DNA of 64,000 nt from Pirellulales bacterium (GTDB lineage Bacteria > Planctomycetota > Planctomycetia > Pirellulales > Lacipirellulaceae), in contig JAHBXQ010000001.1 of the NCBI GenBank assembly GCA_019636345.1, forward strand, positions 934,150 through 998,149, read 5' to 3'. The stretch's first letter is position 1, and every line of letters begins with the position of its first letter. A model generated the notes under the pieces. It was not told the origin of the DNA. It worked only from the letters and a program-made list of their open reading frames with translations, and ran no database searches. Positions 30,820-40,377 of the stretch are shown here, piece by piece. The position numbers were made by a program, and so were the translations under genes.

Positions 30820-30932
30820 CCTCGGAAGCCCCCCCTCAGCGTACGCTGCGACCTCCGCGGTGATACGGAACTCCCCCCCTTGCTGCAAACGTTCCCTACA
30901 GCGGTCGGCTGCGGCCGCGTATACTGGGGCCG

Positions 30933-32138
30933 ATGAAGCCCAAGCACGCCCTTTGCATTGTCGTCGACGGATTGCGGGCGTCGGCCCTGGGAACCTACGG
31001 CAACACCGTCTCGCCGACGCCGGCGATCGACGCCCTGGCGGCCGAGTCGACCGTGTGCGACTGGATGTGGTGCGATTCGCCGCGGCTTGCCGACTTCTAC
31101 CGTGCAGTTTGGTCGGGGGGCCACGCCGCTTGGCCGGCGCAAGGCGCGGCCGCAGTTCCGCTGCCGGTGCAACTGCGCGACGCGGGAGCGGGGGTCACGC
31201 TGCTCACCGACGATCCGCAGTGCGAATCGTTCCTCCCCGTGGCTGCGGTCGACAGTGCGATTCTCGTCGAGGGGCCTGCCGCCGACTCGTCCGCCGCGAC
31301 GGTCGAGGAGACCGCTTCGTATCGGCTGATCGCAGCGGTGGCCGCGGAAATCGAGGCCGCCGGGGGTGACGCCAGCCAGGCGGCGAGGAATCGTCTGTGG
31401 TGGGTTCATGCCAAGGGACTCGCCGGCCCCTGGGACGCCCCCCGCGCGCTACGGGCCGCGCTGCTCGACGAGGAGGACGAAACCCCGTTGCCGGAGTTCG
31501 TTCTTCCGCCGCAGGAAGTCGCGACCGACGATCCTGACGAATTGCACGGGTATCGCGTCGCCTATGCGGCGCAAGTCGGGGTGCTGGACGAGTGCCTGGG
31601 AGGGCTGCTCGCGGCGACGGAGTCGCTCCTCGGCGAGGCAGAGCTCTTGATCGTACTCGTTGGCGCCCGCGGGTTCGCTCTCGGCGAGCATGGTCGCGTC
31701 GGCACGGCCGTCGACGCCCTCTACGGCGAGCGGCTCCATGTCCCCTGCCTGGTTCGTCGGGCCGGGACCGCCGGACCGCAGCCGCGCCGGGCCGCGTTGC
31801 TCCAGCCGAACTGGCTCCATGATCTGCTCGGGGAGTGGTTCGCCTCCGAGAGCGGCAGCCCCGCGACGGCAGCTCGGCCAGCGGTCGAAGGAGAGCCTGC
31901 GGTCGTCGCGGTGGGCGCCGGAGGCGAGTATGCCATCCGCACGCCCCGCTGGCTCCTCCGCGCTGCGCCCCGCCCCGCCGAATCTGCGGAATCGCTTTCC
32001 GCGGTCGAGCTGTTTCTGAAACCCGACGATCGGTGGGAAGCGAATGAAATCGCCGCTCTGTGCCCCGAAGTCGTCGCAGAACTCACGGCCCGGGCGGTCC
32101 AATTTGGCCTGACCGAAGAGTCTGCGGCGACGCACTGA
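30933..32138 (+). CDS. Sulfatase-like protein with degenerate active site
   Basis: Protein of 401 residues in the alkaline phosphatase/sulfatase fold. The N-terminus CIVVDGLRASALGTYGN keeps one metal-site Asp (Asp12) and the typical spacing to TPAIDALA. The position of the catalytic C/S-x-P-S-R motif reads ADFYRAVWSG (53-62): only the Arg and final Gly are kept, and the formylglycine Cys is absent. The metal DHG of LSDHGEMLGEHG is ARG here (GARGFALGEHG, 244-254). Sulfate-ester hydrolysis is therefore unlikely, suggesting a regulatory or structural pseudoenzyme. It has no signal peptide, unlike most planctomycete sulfatases. Confidence 0.8.
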   Translation: MKPKHALCIVVDGLRASALGTYGNTVSPTPAIDALAAESTVCDWMWCDSPRLADFYRAVWSGGHAAWPAQGAAAVPLPVQLRDAGAGVTLLTDDPQCESFLPVAAVDSAILVEGPAADSSAATVEETASYRLIAAVAAEIEAAGGDASQAARNRLWWVHAKGLAGPWDAPRALRAALLDEEDETPLPEFVLPPQEVATDDPDELHGYRVAYAAQVGVLDECLGGLLAATESLLGEAELLIVLVGARGFALGEHGRVGTAVDALYGERLHVPCLVRRAGTAGPQPRRAALLQPNWLHDLLGEWFASESGSPATAARPAVEGEPAVVAVGAGGEYAIRTPRWLLRAAPRPAESAESLSAVELFLKPDDRWEANEIAALCPEVVAELTARAVQFGLTEESAATH

Positions 32139-32440
32139 TCGACGCCGGGCGGTTTCCTGGCCAGCGAGTTGCGTGAATTCTCGCCTCGACGGGAAGGTCG
32201 TTCTCGATGATTCGCGAGCTTCGCGGACTCCCGAAATGAGTGCTGGCATTGGCCTAACTTCCAGTCCGGCAAACGTTTCGAGCGACGCCGATTGCCCTGG
32301 TCACGTCCCGGGGCGGCGCCTAGAATCCGCCCCCCGAGTGCTTTGTCAACTCGTGTTTTTGGGGTTCTGTCAAAGCACTAGTGCTCTTCATGCCGTTCCC
32401 TGCACCGGCAGAGGTCGTCCCGACGCGCGAGAACCAGTCG
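32139..32440. other. Intergenic region upstream of GHL10-like gene
   Basis: Gap of 302 bp. It contains the 14-mer AGTGCTGGCATTGG (32239-32252), also present upstream of the gene at 8726, and a 12-bp palindrome AGCACTAGTGCT (32374-32385) about 55 bp before the chosen start. The flanking AT-richer stretch may contain the promoter. Confidence 0.5.
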
Positions 32441-35400
32441 ATGCGGACGCCGGTTCGTTCAACGCCGCACCGAACAACTCGTCGCGGAGTTCTCCGCGGT
32501 GCGGGCTGGGTCTGCGCCGCGGCAGCCGTCTTCGTGCCGACGGCGACGGCACTTGCCGACTCAGGCGCGTCGACCGAGACGGTTCGTCTCCGGCTGGCTT
32601 GGTCCAGCGGGGCCGAGCCGCAATTGTGGCGCGGCGACGTGCGGATCGAGGACGGCGCCTTCGAGTCGGCGCTCCCGCTGGGCTCGGCTCCTGACGAGGC
32701 CGTGGCCGTGCGGCTGGAAGCGGGCGCCTTGGCGATCGACCCGCTCGTTCCCCGTCGCCGCGACGCCTGCGAAGCGACGGTGCGAGCCGGGCAGCAGATG
32801 AAACTGGTCGTCAATCTCCGCGCCTCGGCCGATGAACCAGTTGCGCCGGTTGAAATCACGCTCGGCGAGGCTCTTGCCGGCTGCAAGAAGCCGCTCCCCG
32901 GCGGGGGCGAACTGATCGTCAAACGGGCCCCCGGCGATGTGCTTCATGTCGAGACGCCGCGCGAGTCGCTCGTGCTGTGGCCGAGCGAGGAACTGCAACT
33001 CGACGTCACGCCGCGGACGGCGACGATTCCCGCCGGCGCCATGCTCTTCGCCCGCATCGTTCCCAGCCGCGGGGGCGAGACGATTTGGGAGTCCAGTCAG
33101 GAAGTCAAACGGGGCGAGCCGCTGCGGATCGCCGTGCCGGCCCCGTTGCACGAAGGGGCGTACCGAGTCCGGCTTTCGATCGAGCAGCCGCCGAACCTCG
33201 CCAGTCGCGTCAATCCGTTCCGCAAGCGGCCGCCGCTGGCCGGTCGCGACGTGGAATTTGCAGTCGTCGATCCGCAAGCGCGCCTGCCTCGGTTGACCAA
33301 TCAGTGGGTCGAGCAGGCGGCGATCGATCTGGCGAACCCGACTTGGTCGCAGCGACTTCCCACCTGGGTCCGCGGCATCGGTTTGCCGCGGGTCGGAGCG
33401 GTCGTGCTCGACGCCCACGGGCGCCCCTCGGTGAAGTCCGTCGCCACAGGCGATTTGCTGGAACTGGCCCCCTCGGCGCCGGACGCCGAGCCGACGTGGC
33501 TCGCCGTAGCGCTGAAAGTCGATCGACCGGGCCTGCCCCACGCGATCGAGTTGGAATTGCCCTCCGCGCTTCGGCAGTCGCTGGCGATCAGCATTATCGA
33601 GGTCGACGAAGCGGGACGGCTCACGTCGACAGGGCGCGACTCGGGAGCCTTCACGGCTGAACCGCTGGGGCTTCCCGAGGCCGACTTCACGACTCATCGC
33701 GTCGAGTTCTGGCCACGGACAAAGTCGCCGTACTTGCTGCTGGCGAACAAGTCGCCCGAGGATCCGCTGCAACTGGGCGCCGTGCGACTGATGAGGCGAG
33801 GCGTCGAACCGGCGCCGACCTCGTCCGGGGCAAACGGACCCGCCAACGAGCGCGTCGTCGCCGCGTACTTTGCTGACCCGGGGTTTGTCGATGCGTGGGG
33901 CGTCGATCGGGCACGCGACCCCGAGTCGGGCCGTCTCGGCGAGACCTGGGCGACCTACCTGGAAGCGGCGCAGCGAATGGCCCAATCGATCCGCGCCGCG
34001 GGGTACAACGCCGCAGTGATTGCGATCAGTGCCGAGGGCGCCAGCTTGGCGCCGGTCGAACTCTCCGGGGGGGCCACGGCGTTCGACGCCGGGCTCGATT
34101 GCGGCGGCGGGGCCGACCCGATTCGCAAGGACGTGCTCGAACTGCTCCTGCGCGTCTTCGACCGCGAGGGGCTCGCCCTCATCCCCGCGGTGCGACTTGA
34201 CGGCGTGCTGCCGCAGGCGGAGGAGTTGCGTCGTCGCGACCCGACTGGCGCCGGGGCGAGCGTCGTCTGCCTGCCGCCCGCGGGAAGCGTCGCCGAACTT
34301 GGCAAGCCGCCCGTCTACAATCTGCTCGACCCGATGGTGCAGCAAGCGGTGCGTGACGCCGTCGGCGAAATTGCCCGCCGCGGCGCGGGACGCGCATCGT
34401 TCGGCGGCGTCGCCCTGCAACTGGTCGGCGACGGCTACGGCGTGTTGCCGGGGCTGGAGTGGGGGCACGACGAAGCGACCGTCGCGCGGTTTGCGCGCGA
34501 GATGCAACTCGAACTTCCCGCCGCGGCGAATGCGCATGCCAAGGACCGGTCGGCTTGGCTCCTCGGGCCGCAACGCTCCGCCTGGACGAATTGGCGCAAT
34601 CGGCAGGTGGCGTCGTTCTACCGATCGCTGGTCGCCGAGGCGCCCCCCGGCGTCCATGGGGTGCGGGCGTACCTATGCCTCGAAGACGCCCTGTCGGGGC
34701 CGGCGGCGCAGCAGCGACTGCGGAGCGCGCTGGCCGGCAAGTGCTCGCTGCTCGCGGCCGCCGACGAGGCAGGGATTGAACTGCGCGCCCTTGCCGAGAT
34801 CGAGGGCGCCGTGCTGCTGCGCCCCCAACGCTTGCCCGCGGGGAACGATTTGCCTTCCTCGTCGCTCGACGAATTCCTGGCCGCGGCTTCCGAAATCGAG
34901 GACGCCTTGGCCGGCGCCGCGGGCACGGGCGAAGCGCTCGTCTACGTGCCCCAATCGCAACCGCTGCCGTCGGTTCGCCTGAAACTCGGCGAGCCCGCAG
35001 AGGGCGAGCTCGTCGTCCACGGGCCGGCGGTTCCGCTGGGGGCTCGGGCTCGCGCCCCGCTGGCGCTCGCCTTGGCGCGGCGCGATTGCCGCGCCGTGTT
35101 CTGCGGCGGTCGCGTCTGGCCGCGGGGGAGCGAACCGACTCTCGCGGCGGCCTTGTCCGCCGTGCGCGGCTTGCCCGCCGTGGGCAGCGAGGTGCGGCTC
35201 GAACGCAAGCAGCCCGTCACGATGCGCGTCTACCGGCACGACGGAGCGATCACCGTGTTGGTGGTGAACGACTCTCCCTGGTCGACCCGCGTGAGCGCCC
35301 CTGTGGTCGCCCCCCAGCCGACGGCTTGGCGCCGGCTCGACCTGATTGACTCCAGCGGCCCCGGCGACGCGCAAGCCGCAGGGACTCTTCCTGCGGGGGA

Positions 35401-36328
35401 CTCGACCTGGACGGTGGATGCCCCCGCGTACGGCGTCGTCGCCTGTCGGTGGGAGTCGCCCCAAGTGCGGGTCGGCATGCTGTCGATCCCGGCCGATCCG
35501 CTTGCGCAGCATACGTTGCGGCGCCGGCTGGCCGAGGTTGAGTCGCGGATGAGCGGACTGGCCCAACAGCGCCAGTACCAAGTCCTCGCCAACGGCGGGT
35601 TCGAGAAGGCGTCGGTCGACGGCGCGGTTGCGGATTGGGAGGTGCGCGTCGGTCAGCAGGGGAACGTTTCGCTCGATCGCTCCCGGACTCGCACCGGCGC
35701 GGGGTCGCTCCACTTGGTCGGCGCCGACGCGATCGGCGTCGCGGCGCAGTCGCCGTCGTTCGCTGCGCCGGAGACAGGGCAATTGTCGCTGACCGCTCAG
35801 GTCCGCAGCCTGAATTTCCATCCGCAGACGAAGCTGTACGCCGCGTTCGAGTATCAGGTGGCCGGCCAGTGGTTGCGGCGCTACGAGCCGGTGCTGGTCC
35901 AATCGACCGGCGACGAGTGGGCGTCGTGCGAGTTGACCGTCGACGACTTGCCGCTCGACCGCGCGCCGGTGCGGGTGCAGTTTCATCTCGCCGGCCCTGG
36001 CGAGGCGTGGATCGACGACGTCGAACTGTTCGACGTACGGTTCAGCAACTCGCAGCGGATCGATCTGGCCAAGCGGTTCTTCGCCGCGAAGCTTGCGCTC
36101 GACGAGGGAAAGATCGCCGATTGCCGGCGGATGCTCGACTCCTATTGGCCGCGGCATCTGCTGGCTTATGTCCCCGCGACGGCGCCTGCTGCACTGCAGC
36201 CGACCGACGACGTTCGCATCGCGGACCAAGGACAACCCGCCGCGGACGGCGCCAACGCCCCCCCGGAACCGCGCCGCCGCAAAATTGCCGAGCGGGTCAA
36301 AGAGATCACGCCTCGGCTGTGGCGGTAG
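32441..36328 (+). CDS. Large exported GHL10-like glycosyl hydrolase-related protein
   Basis: Protein of about 1295 residues. The N-terminus carries TRRGVLRGAGWVCAAAAVFVPTATA, a twin-Arg-like signal sequence. A beta-rich region (about 40-480) is followed by a TIM-barrel-like region (about 485-850) with VVAAYFADPGFVDAWG, AAGYNAAVIAISAEG, DPIRKDVLELLLRVFDREGL and ALQLVGDGYGVLPGLEWG, which fits family-10-like glycosyl hydrolases (GHL10). The C-terminal 230 residues start NGGFEKASVDGAVADWEV, a carbohydrate-binding-like lead. No clear catalytic acid pair was identified. It overlaps the convergent Dus gene by 23 bp at its 3' end. It likely acts on a polysaccharide outside the cytoplasm. Confidence 0.65.
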   Translation: MRTPVRSTPHRTTRRGVLRGAGWVCAAAAVFVPTATALADSGASTETVRLRLAWSSGAEPQLWRGDVRIEDGAFESALPLGSAPDEAVAVRLEAGALAIDPLVPRRRDACEATVRAGQQMKLVVNLRASADEPVAPVEITLGEALAGCKKPLPGGGELIVKRAPGDVLHVETPRESLVLWPSEELQLDVTPRTATIPAGAMLFARIVPSRGGETIWESSQEVKRGEPLRIAVPAPLHEGAYRVRLSIEQPPNLASRVNPFRKRPPLAGRDVEFAVVDPQARLPRLTNQWVEQAAIDLANPTWSQRLPTWVRGIGLPRVGAVVLDAHGRPSVKSVATGDLLELAPSAPDAEPTWLAVALKVDRPGLPHAIELELPSALRQSLAISIIEVDEAGRLTSTGRDSGAFTAEPLGLPEADFTTHRVEFWPRTKSPYLLLANKSPEDPLQLGAVRLMRRGVEPAPTSSGANGPANERVVAAYFADPGFVDAWGVDRARDPESGRLGETWATYLEAAQRMAQSIRAAGYNAAVIAISAEGASLAPVELSGGATAFDAGLDCGGGADPIRKDVLELLLRVFDREGLALIPAVRLDGVLPQAEELRRRDPTGAGASVVCLPPAGSVAELGKPPVYNLLDPMVQQAVRDAVGEIARRGAGRASFGGVALQLVGDGYGVLPGLEWGHDEATVARFAREMQLELPAAANAHAKDRSAWLLGPQRSAWTNWRNRQVASFYRSLVAEAPPGVHGVRAYLCLEDALSGPAAQQRLRSALAGKCSLLAAADEAGIELRALAEIEGAVLLRPQRLPAGNDLPSSSLDEFLAAASEIEDALAGAAGTGEALVYVPQSQPLPSVRLKLGEPAEGELVVHGPAVPLGARARAPLALALARRDCRAVFCGGRVWPRGSEPTLAAALSAVRGLPAVGSEVRLERKQPVTMRVYRHDGAITVLVVNDSPWSTRVSAPVVAPQPTAWRRLDLIDSSGPGDAQAAGTLPAGDSTWTVDAPAYGVVACRWESPQVRVGMLSIPADPLAQHTLRRRLAEVESRMSGLAQQRQYQVLANGGFEKASVDGAVADWEVRVGQQGNVSLDRSRTRTGAGSLHLVGADAIGVAAQSPSFAAPETGQLSLTAQVRSLNFHPQTKLYAAFEYQVAGQWLRRYEPVLVQSTGDEWASCELTVDDLPLDRAPVRVQFHLAGPGEAWIDDVELFDVRFSNSQRIDLAKRFFAAKLALDEGKIADCRRMLDSYWPRHLLAYVPATAPAALQPTDDVRIADQGQPAADGANAPPEPRRRKIAERVKEITPRLWR

Positions 36329-37430
36329 CGAGCGCGTGCGCTCCGTCGGCCCCGCCGGCCGCGGGGGAGGTCGCTGAGAGGGCCGGATTCGGTTCTTCGA
36401 CGATCGGATGGACTCCGGGACCGTCGACGCCGTACCACGCGTCGAGCACCTCGCGCCACGCCCCGGGGCGCTTCACCGCGGCGAAGGCGGCTCGCACCTC
36501 GGCGTGCCGCGGGTGAAGCTGAGCGTACTTGATGCCGAACTTGCGCATCGTCGGCACGCATCGTTCGACGCCGTACGTCTCCTCGGACAGGCGATAATGC
36601 TCGGCGATCACGTCCCGCTGTTGGTGCAGCGTGGGCGGCTCGGGCAGCGGCAGCCCCGCCGCCAGGGCCCGTGCTTGGGCGAAGATCCACGGGTTGCCGA
36701 TCGCGCCGCGGGCGGCGGTCACGCCGTCGACCCCCGTGATGCGAATCATGTCGAGACACGCCTGAGCGTCGAACAGATCGCCGCTCCCCAGCACGGTGCG
36801 CTCGCCGGCGTGGCGTTTCAACTCGCGCAGAAACTCCCACCGCGCCGGCCCGTCGTATCGTTGCAGCACGGTGCGACCGTGGACGGTGATCGCCGCGGCG
36901 CCGCGCTCGTACGCGCCGTCGAAAATTCGGAAGAAGTTGTCGCGGCTCTCCGGCGAATCGTCGATGCCGCGGCGCATTTTCACCGTGACCGGCACGTGCG
37001 GCGGGACCGCGTCGCGGACGCGGCTGACGATCTCCAGGGCCACGTCGGGCTGGCTGAGGTGAAAGCCCCCCCGGCAGCGCCCGAGCACCTTTTTCACGGG
37101 GCAACCGAAGTTGACGTCAATCACGTCGAACCCTTTCTCGACGAGCCGCCGCGCCGCCGGACCGAATTGCTCGGGCTCGGCGCCCATCAGCTGCCCCGCC
37201 ACCGGGTGCTCCTCGTCGGCGACGACCATCAGGTGGCTCGTCTTGCGGCGCTCGCGCACCTGCAGCACGAAGTAGTCGAGCATCACCTCGCACAGCGTGT
37301 ACGGCGCCCCCAGCCGCCGGGCGATCACCCGCATCGGCAAGTCGCTGTACCCCGACAGCGCCGCCTGGACGACGGGAAAATCGAGCACAAGCGGCCCGAT
37401 GGCAAGAGGTTTCAGCGGCGCGGGGCTCAT
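36306..37430 (-). CDS. tRNA-dihydrouridine synthase (DusB-like)
   Basis: Flavoenzyme of 374 residues reducing uridine to dihydrouridine in tRNA with NADPH. The catalytic Cys lies in VIDVNFGCPVKKVLGR. Other conserved elements are the VTVKMRRGID lead, AITVHGRTVLQRYDGPARW and GDLFDAQACLDMIRITGVDGVTAARGAIGNPWIF, which make the family clear. The N-terminus PVVQAALSGYSDLPMR replaces the common APMAGVTD, and 45 extra Ala/Thr-rich residues trail at the C-terminus. The subfamily (DusB versus others) cannot be fixed by eye. The gene ends inside the 3' end of the GHL10-like gene. Confidence 0.93.
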   Translation of the reverse strand: MSPAPLKPLAIGPLVLDFPVVQAALSGYSDLPMRVIARRLGAPYTLCEVMLDYFVLQVRERRKTSHLMVVADEEHPVAGQLMGAEPEQFGPAARRLVEKGFDVIDVNFGCPVKKVLGRCRGGFHLSQPDVALEIVSRVRDAVPPHVPVTVKMRRGIDDSPESRDNFFRIFDGAYERGAAAITVHGRTVLQRYDGPARWEFLRELKRHAGERTVLGSGDLFDAQACLDMIRITGVDGVTAARGAIGNPWIFAQARALAAGLPLPEPPTLHQQRDVIAEHYRLSEETYGVERCVPTMRKFGIKYAQLHPRHAEVRAAFAAVKRPGAWREVLDAWYGVDGPGVHPIVEEPNPALSATSPAAGGADGAHALATATAEA

Positions 37431-37484
37431 CGTTCCTATTGTCGTCGCCGGGCCGCAACGGTCAACGGCCGCCGCTGCTTGGCA

Positions 37485-37607
37485 GTGATACCGTGTGCGC
37501 CCTTGGAAGGATGGCTGGGGTCGCAGCGCAGCGGAGCCCCCAGGGAATTCGCTGGGGGCTCACTTCGTTCGACCCCAGCCACTCATCAATTTGGCAAATG
37601 GTATCAC
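37485..37607. repeat. Palindromic intergenic element, copy 1
   Basis: Element of 123 bp bounded by GTGATACC (37485-37492) and GGTATCAC (37600-37607). Inside lie nested inverted repeats: GGCTGGGGTCG (37513-37523) with CGACCCCAGCC (37570-37580), and AGCCCCCAG with CTGGGGGCT around a short loop. A related element lies at 43583-43710 with its core inverted. It sits between the Dus and ABC permease genes and could fold into a long hairpin. Confidence 0.75.
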
Positions 37608-37623
37608 TACCTGCTGCTTGCCG

Positions 37624-39438
37624 TCAGACTTCGACCTTGCGAAACGATTTCAGACCGTGGTGCAAAGGCACGATCGTGACGATCGCGGCCAGAGCCGTCG
37701 AGCTGGCCACCCCCGCGATGAGCCACCATTGCATGTTGCCGCGATGGATCGGCCAGGGGGGCAGATCGGTCCGCTCGGCGAACATGTAGAAATGGCACGG
37801 CAAGGCGGTCAGCAGCACGACCAGCAGGATATAGATGGCGCTCAGGACGAGATTGAGCGTCCCGCCGAACCCGGCGGCGATCTTCGAGGGGGACTGTTCG
37901 CGAAAGTTCGGCATGATCGCCCCCAGCCCCACGGCCATGCCGGACAAACCGATGCACAGCAACAGGCAGATAAGCTGGTGCAGACCGACGATCAGCCAAC
38001 TGACCGCCAGCATCAGGTCGCTCACCAGCACCAGCCCGCTGCAGGTGATCCACGAGCCCCCCGCGGCGAACAGAAACTTGCTGTACAGAATCGTGTCGCG
38101 TTTCACCGGCAGGCGGCTGAGGATCCAGAACCGCCGCCCTTCGAGGCTCACCAGCGGGTAGATGAACCGCGTCGTGAAAGTCGACAGAATCAGGCCCACG
38201 ACCGCCAGATTCAGGAAGCTGACGATGTTGACCCACGTCAAAACGTCGGGGTTCGAGCGATGCTGCCGGAAGCGATCGACGTTGGCGAAATACAGCAAGA
38301 GCAGCCCGAAGAAGATCAGGAACTGCGACCACTGGACGGGGTCGCGGCGGAAGTGCCGCAGGTCCTTGATCATCAGCACTCGCATCGGATGCGGAAAGAC
38401 CCACAGCACCGTCTCGGCCAGCCGATCGATCCACCCCCAGGCGACTTTCGGCTTCCGGGCCTGCCGGGACTGCAGCCCCCAGTAACTGCGGCGGAACATC
38501 CGCTTTCCCGCGGCGCCGACCAGCACGTGCAACAGCAGCGCGTTCGAGACCAGCACGATCAGGTATTTGCCGCTGTCGAACCACGGGAGGTCGCGCGGGT
38601 TGTTGTTCGACCGGCGGGCGGCGTCGATCAGCGCGTGGCTCAGCCACGTGCTGGGGAGCCATTGGTCGCGGGTGAATCGGAACCGGTGAAAGGTCTCGGT
38701 GAACCAGGATCGCCCCAGCGCCTCCAGGTCGGTCATCTCAAGCGTTCGCCAAATCGATCGGTACGCCGTCGCGATCACGAACAGCGCCGCCGCCCCCAGC
38801 ACGATCCGCCGCAACCGCGGCAGCCGATCGATCAGCACCAGGCAAAACAGCGTTCCCAAGGCGCAGGGGATGTACGCGAACGCCCCCAGCAAAAACGGCA
38901 AATAGGCGAAGTAATACCACGGCGCATGGACGACCGCCCCGTACGCCAGCATCATCGGGCTGGCGAGCAGGAAGAAACCCCAGTTGCTGAAGAACAGCGC
39001 CTCCTGAAAGCGATAGTCGACAAGCCGCTCGTCGCGCGTCGGCAACGTCAGCAAAAATTCGGTTTCCTTCGACGGATACAATCCGCCGTAGACGATGATC
39101 CCCGCCGAAAAGACGAGCATCACCAACAGCGACAAAAAAAACAGCGAGAAGACGAACTCCATCGTCTTGGCGTGGTACGGCGCCCCGGGAGGATCGACCT
39201 GTTTTACGACGAACTCGAAGCCGCCGTAGAACAGCGCGAACAGGCCGAACCAAAAGAACAGGCTCAGCCCTACCACCAGCGAGGTTCGCAACCGGGCCTC
39301 GGCCGCCAGCCGCCGCAGATGCGACGTGCACAACCGCCACCGCAGCCGCCAGAAGATTTGCCCCTCGCGCTCGTGCGACGGCAGGTCGCCGACGACCGGA
39401 AATCTCGCTTCAGGTTGCGGCTGAACGTCGTCGGTCAT
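37624..39438 (-). CDS. ABC exporter permease-like membrane protein
   Basis: Protein of 604 residues with about 12-14 membrane helices in two sets. It starts with a cytoplasmic segment, then LRTSLVVGLSLFFWFGLFALFYGGFEFV. Features such as LFSLFFLSLLVMLVFSAGIIVYGGLYPSKETEFLLTLPTRDE resemble large ABC-2-type permeases. It is downstream of the ATPase gene with 124 bp between them, so it should form the membrane part of that exporter. The substrate is unknown. ATG at 39438 is chosen over a TTG seven codons earlier. Confidence 0.8.
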   Translation of the reverse strand: MTDDVQPQPEARFPVVGDLPSHEREGQIFWRLRWRLCTSHLRRLAAEARLRTSLVVGLSLFFWFGLFALFYGGFEFVVKQVDPPGAPYHAKTMEFVFSLFFLSLLVMLVFSAGIIVYGGLYPSKETEFLLTLPTRDERLVDYRFQEALFFSNWGFFLLASPMMLAYGAVVHAPWYYFAYLPFLLGAFAYIPCALGTLFCLVLIDRLPRLRRIVLGAAALFVIATAYRSIWRTLEMTDLEALGRSWFTETFHRFRFTRDQWLPSTWLSHALIDAARRSNNNPRDLPWFDSGKYLIVLVSNALLLHVLVGAAGKRMFRRSYWGLQSRQARKPKVAWGWIDRLAETVLWVFPHPMRVLMIKDLRHFRRDPVQWSQFLIFFGLLLLYFANVDRFRQHRSNPDVLTWVNIVSFLNLAVVGLILSTFTTRFIYPLVSLEGRRFWILSRLPVKRDTILYSKFLFAAGGSWITCSGLVLVSDLMLAVSWLIVGLHQLICLLLCIGLSGMAVGLGAIMPNFREQSPSKIAAGFGGTLNLVLSAIYILLVVLLTALPCHFYMFAERTDLPPWPIHRGNMQWWLIAGVASSTALAAIVTIVPLHHGLKSFRKVEV

Positions 39439-39562
39439 GGAAAGCGGAGCGAGGTGCAAGGTTGTCTTGGCAGGAAGACGTCGGGATGCAGGCGGAGCCG
39501 TCGGCCGCAGGCGAATTCACGGACCGTGAGCTTTGGCTCCGGGTCACGCGGCTTCCGCCGCG

Positions 39563-40285
39563 CTACGTCTCCATGAGCGCCAGGTACATCGACTCCAGCG
39601 AACCGCTTGTTCCCTGGACCACTTCGCGCAATTGGGCGACGTTGCCGTCGAACACCAGCTTGCCGTTCTTCATCACCCCCACGCGGTCGGCGATCTGCTC
39701 GGCGACGTCGAGCGTGTGGGTCGACATCAGCACCGTGCGGCCTTCGCCGGCGTAACTTTGCAGCAGGTCCTTCACCAGCTTGATGCTTTGCGGGTCGAGA
39801 CCCACCATCGGTTCGTCGACCACCAGCACCTCCGGCTCGTGGATCAGCGCCGCCGCAAAGACGGTTCGCTGCCGCATGCCGTGGGAGTAGCTCTCGGTGA
39901 GTCGATCGGCGAACTCCGCGAGATCGAACCGCTCGATTTCCCGCTTGACGGCCGCCGCCGCCGACGCGGAACTGAGCCCGTACATGTCGGCGACGAACCG
40001 CAGGAACTCGCGCCCCGAGAGCTTGTCATACAGAAACGGCTGGTCCGGGACGTAGCCGACCAGCCGGCTGACCTCGCGGGGATGGGCGGCCGCGTCGTAG
40101 CCTCCCACGGCAATGCGACCGCGGCTGGGCCGCAGCAGACCGACCAGCATTTTGATCGTGGTCGTCTTGCCGGCGCCGTTGTGGCCCAGCAGGGCGAACA
40201 ACTCCCCGCGCCCAAGATCGAGAGTCAGGTCGTCGACGGCCAGCCGAGCGCCGTAGCTGCGAGAGACGTGGTCGAACTGCAACAT
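39563..40285 (-). CDS. ABC transporter ATP-binding protein
   Basis: Protein of 240 residues. Walker A is GHNGAGKTT, the Q-loop segment follows at VGYVPDQPFLYDKLSG, the signature is SHGMRQRT (an altered LSGGQ), Walker B is VLVVDEPMVGLDPQ, and the switch His is in STHTLD. It would power export by the permease encoded directly downstream. The ATG at 40285 (MLQFDHVSRSYG) is the normal start; the open frame upstream lacks family sequence and overlaps the gap to the next gene. Part of a three-gene minus-strand group with the 40378 and 37624 genes. Confidence 0.93.
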   Translation of the reverse strand: MLQFDHVSRSYGARLAVDDLTLDLGRGELFALLGHNGAGKTTTIKMLVGLLRPSRGRIAVGGYDAAAHPREVSRLVGYVPDQPFLYDKLSGREFLRFVADMYGLSSASAAAAVKREIERFDLAEFADRLTESYSHGMRQRTVFAAALIHEPEVLVVDEPMVGLDPQSIKLVKDLLQSYAGEGRTVLMSTHTLDVAEQIADRVGVMKNGKLVFDGNVAQLREVVQGTSGSLESMYLALMET

Positions 40286-40377
40286 GCTGCTGAACAGACC
40301 ACCGCCGACGAGAGTTTTCAATGGGGGGAAGGGCCGATGCGCGGAAAGCAAGTCGCCGCCTCGTTGCCCGACTGGGG

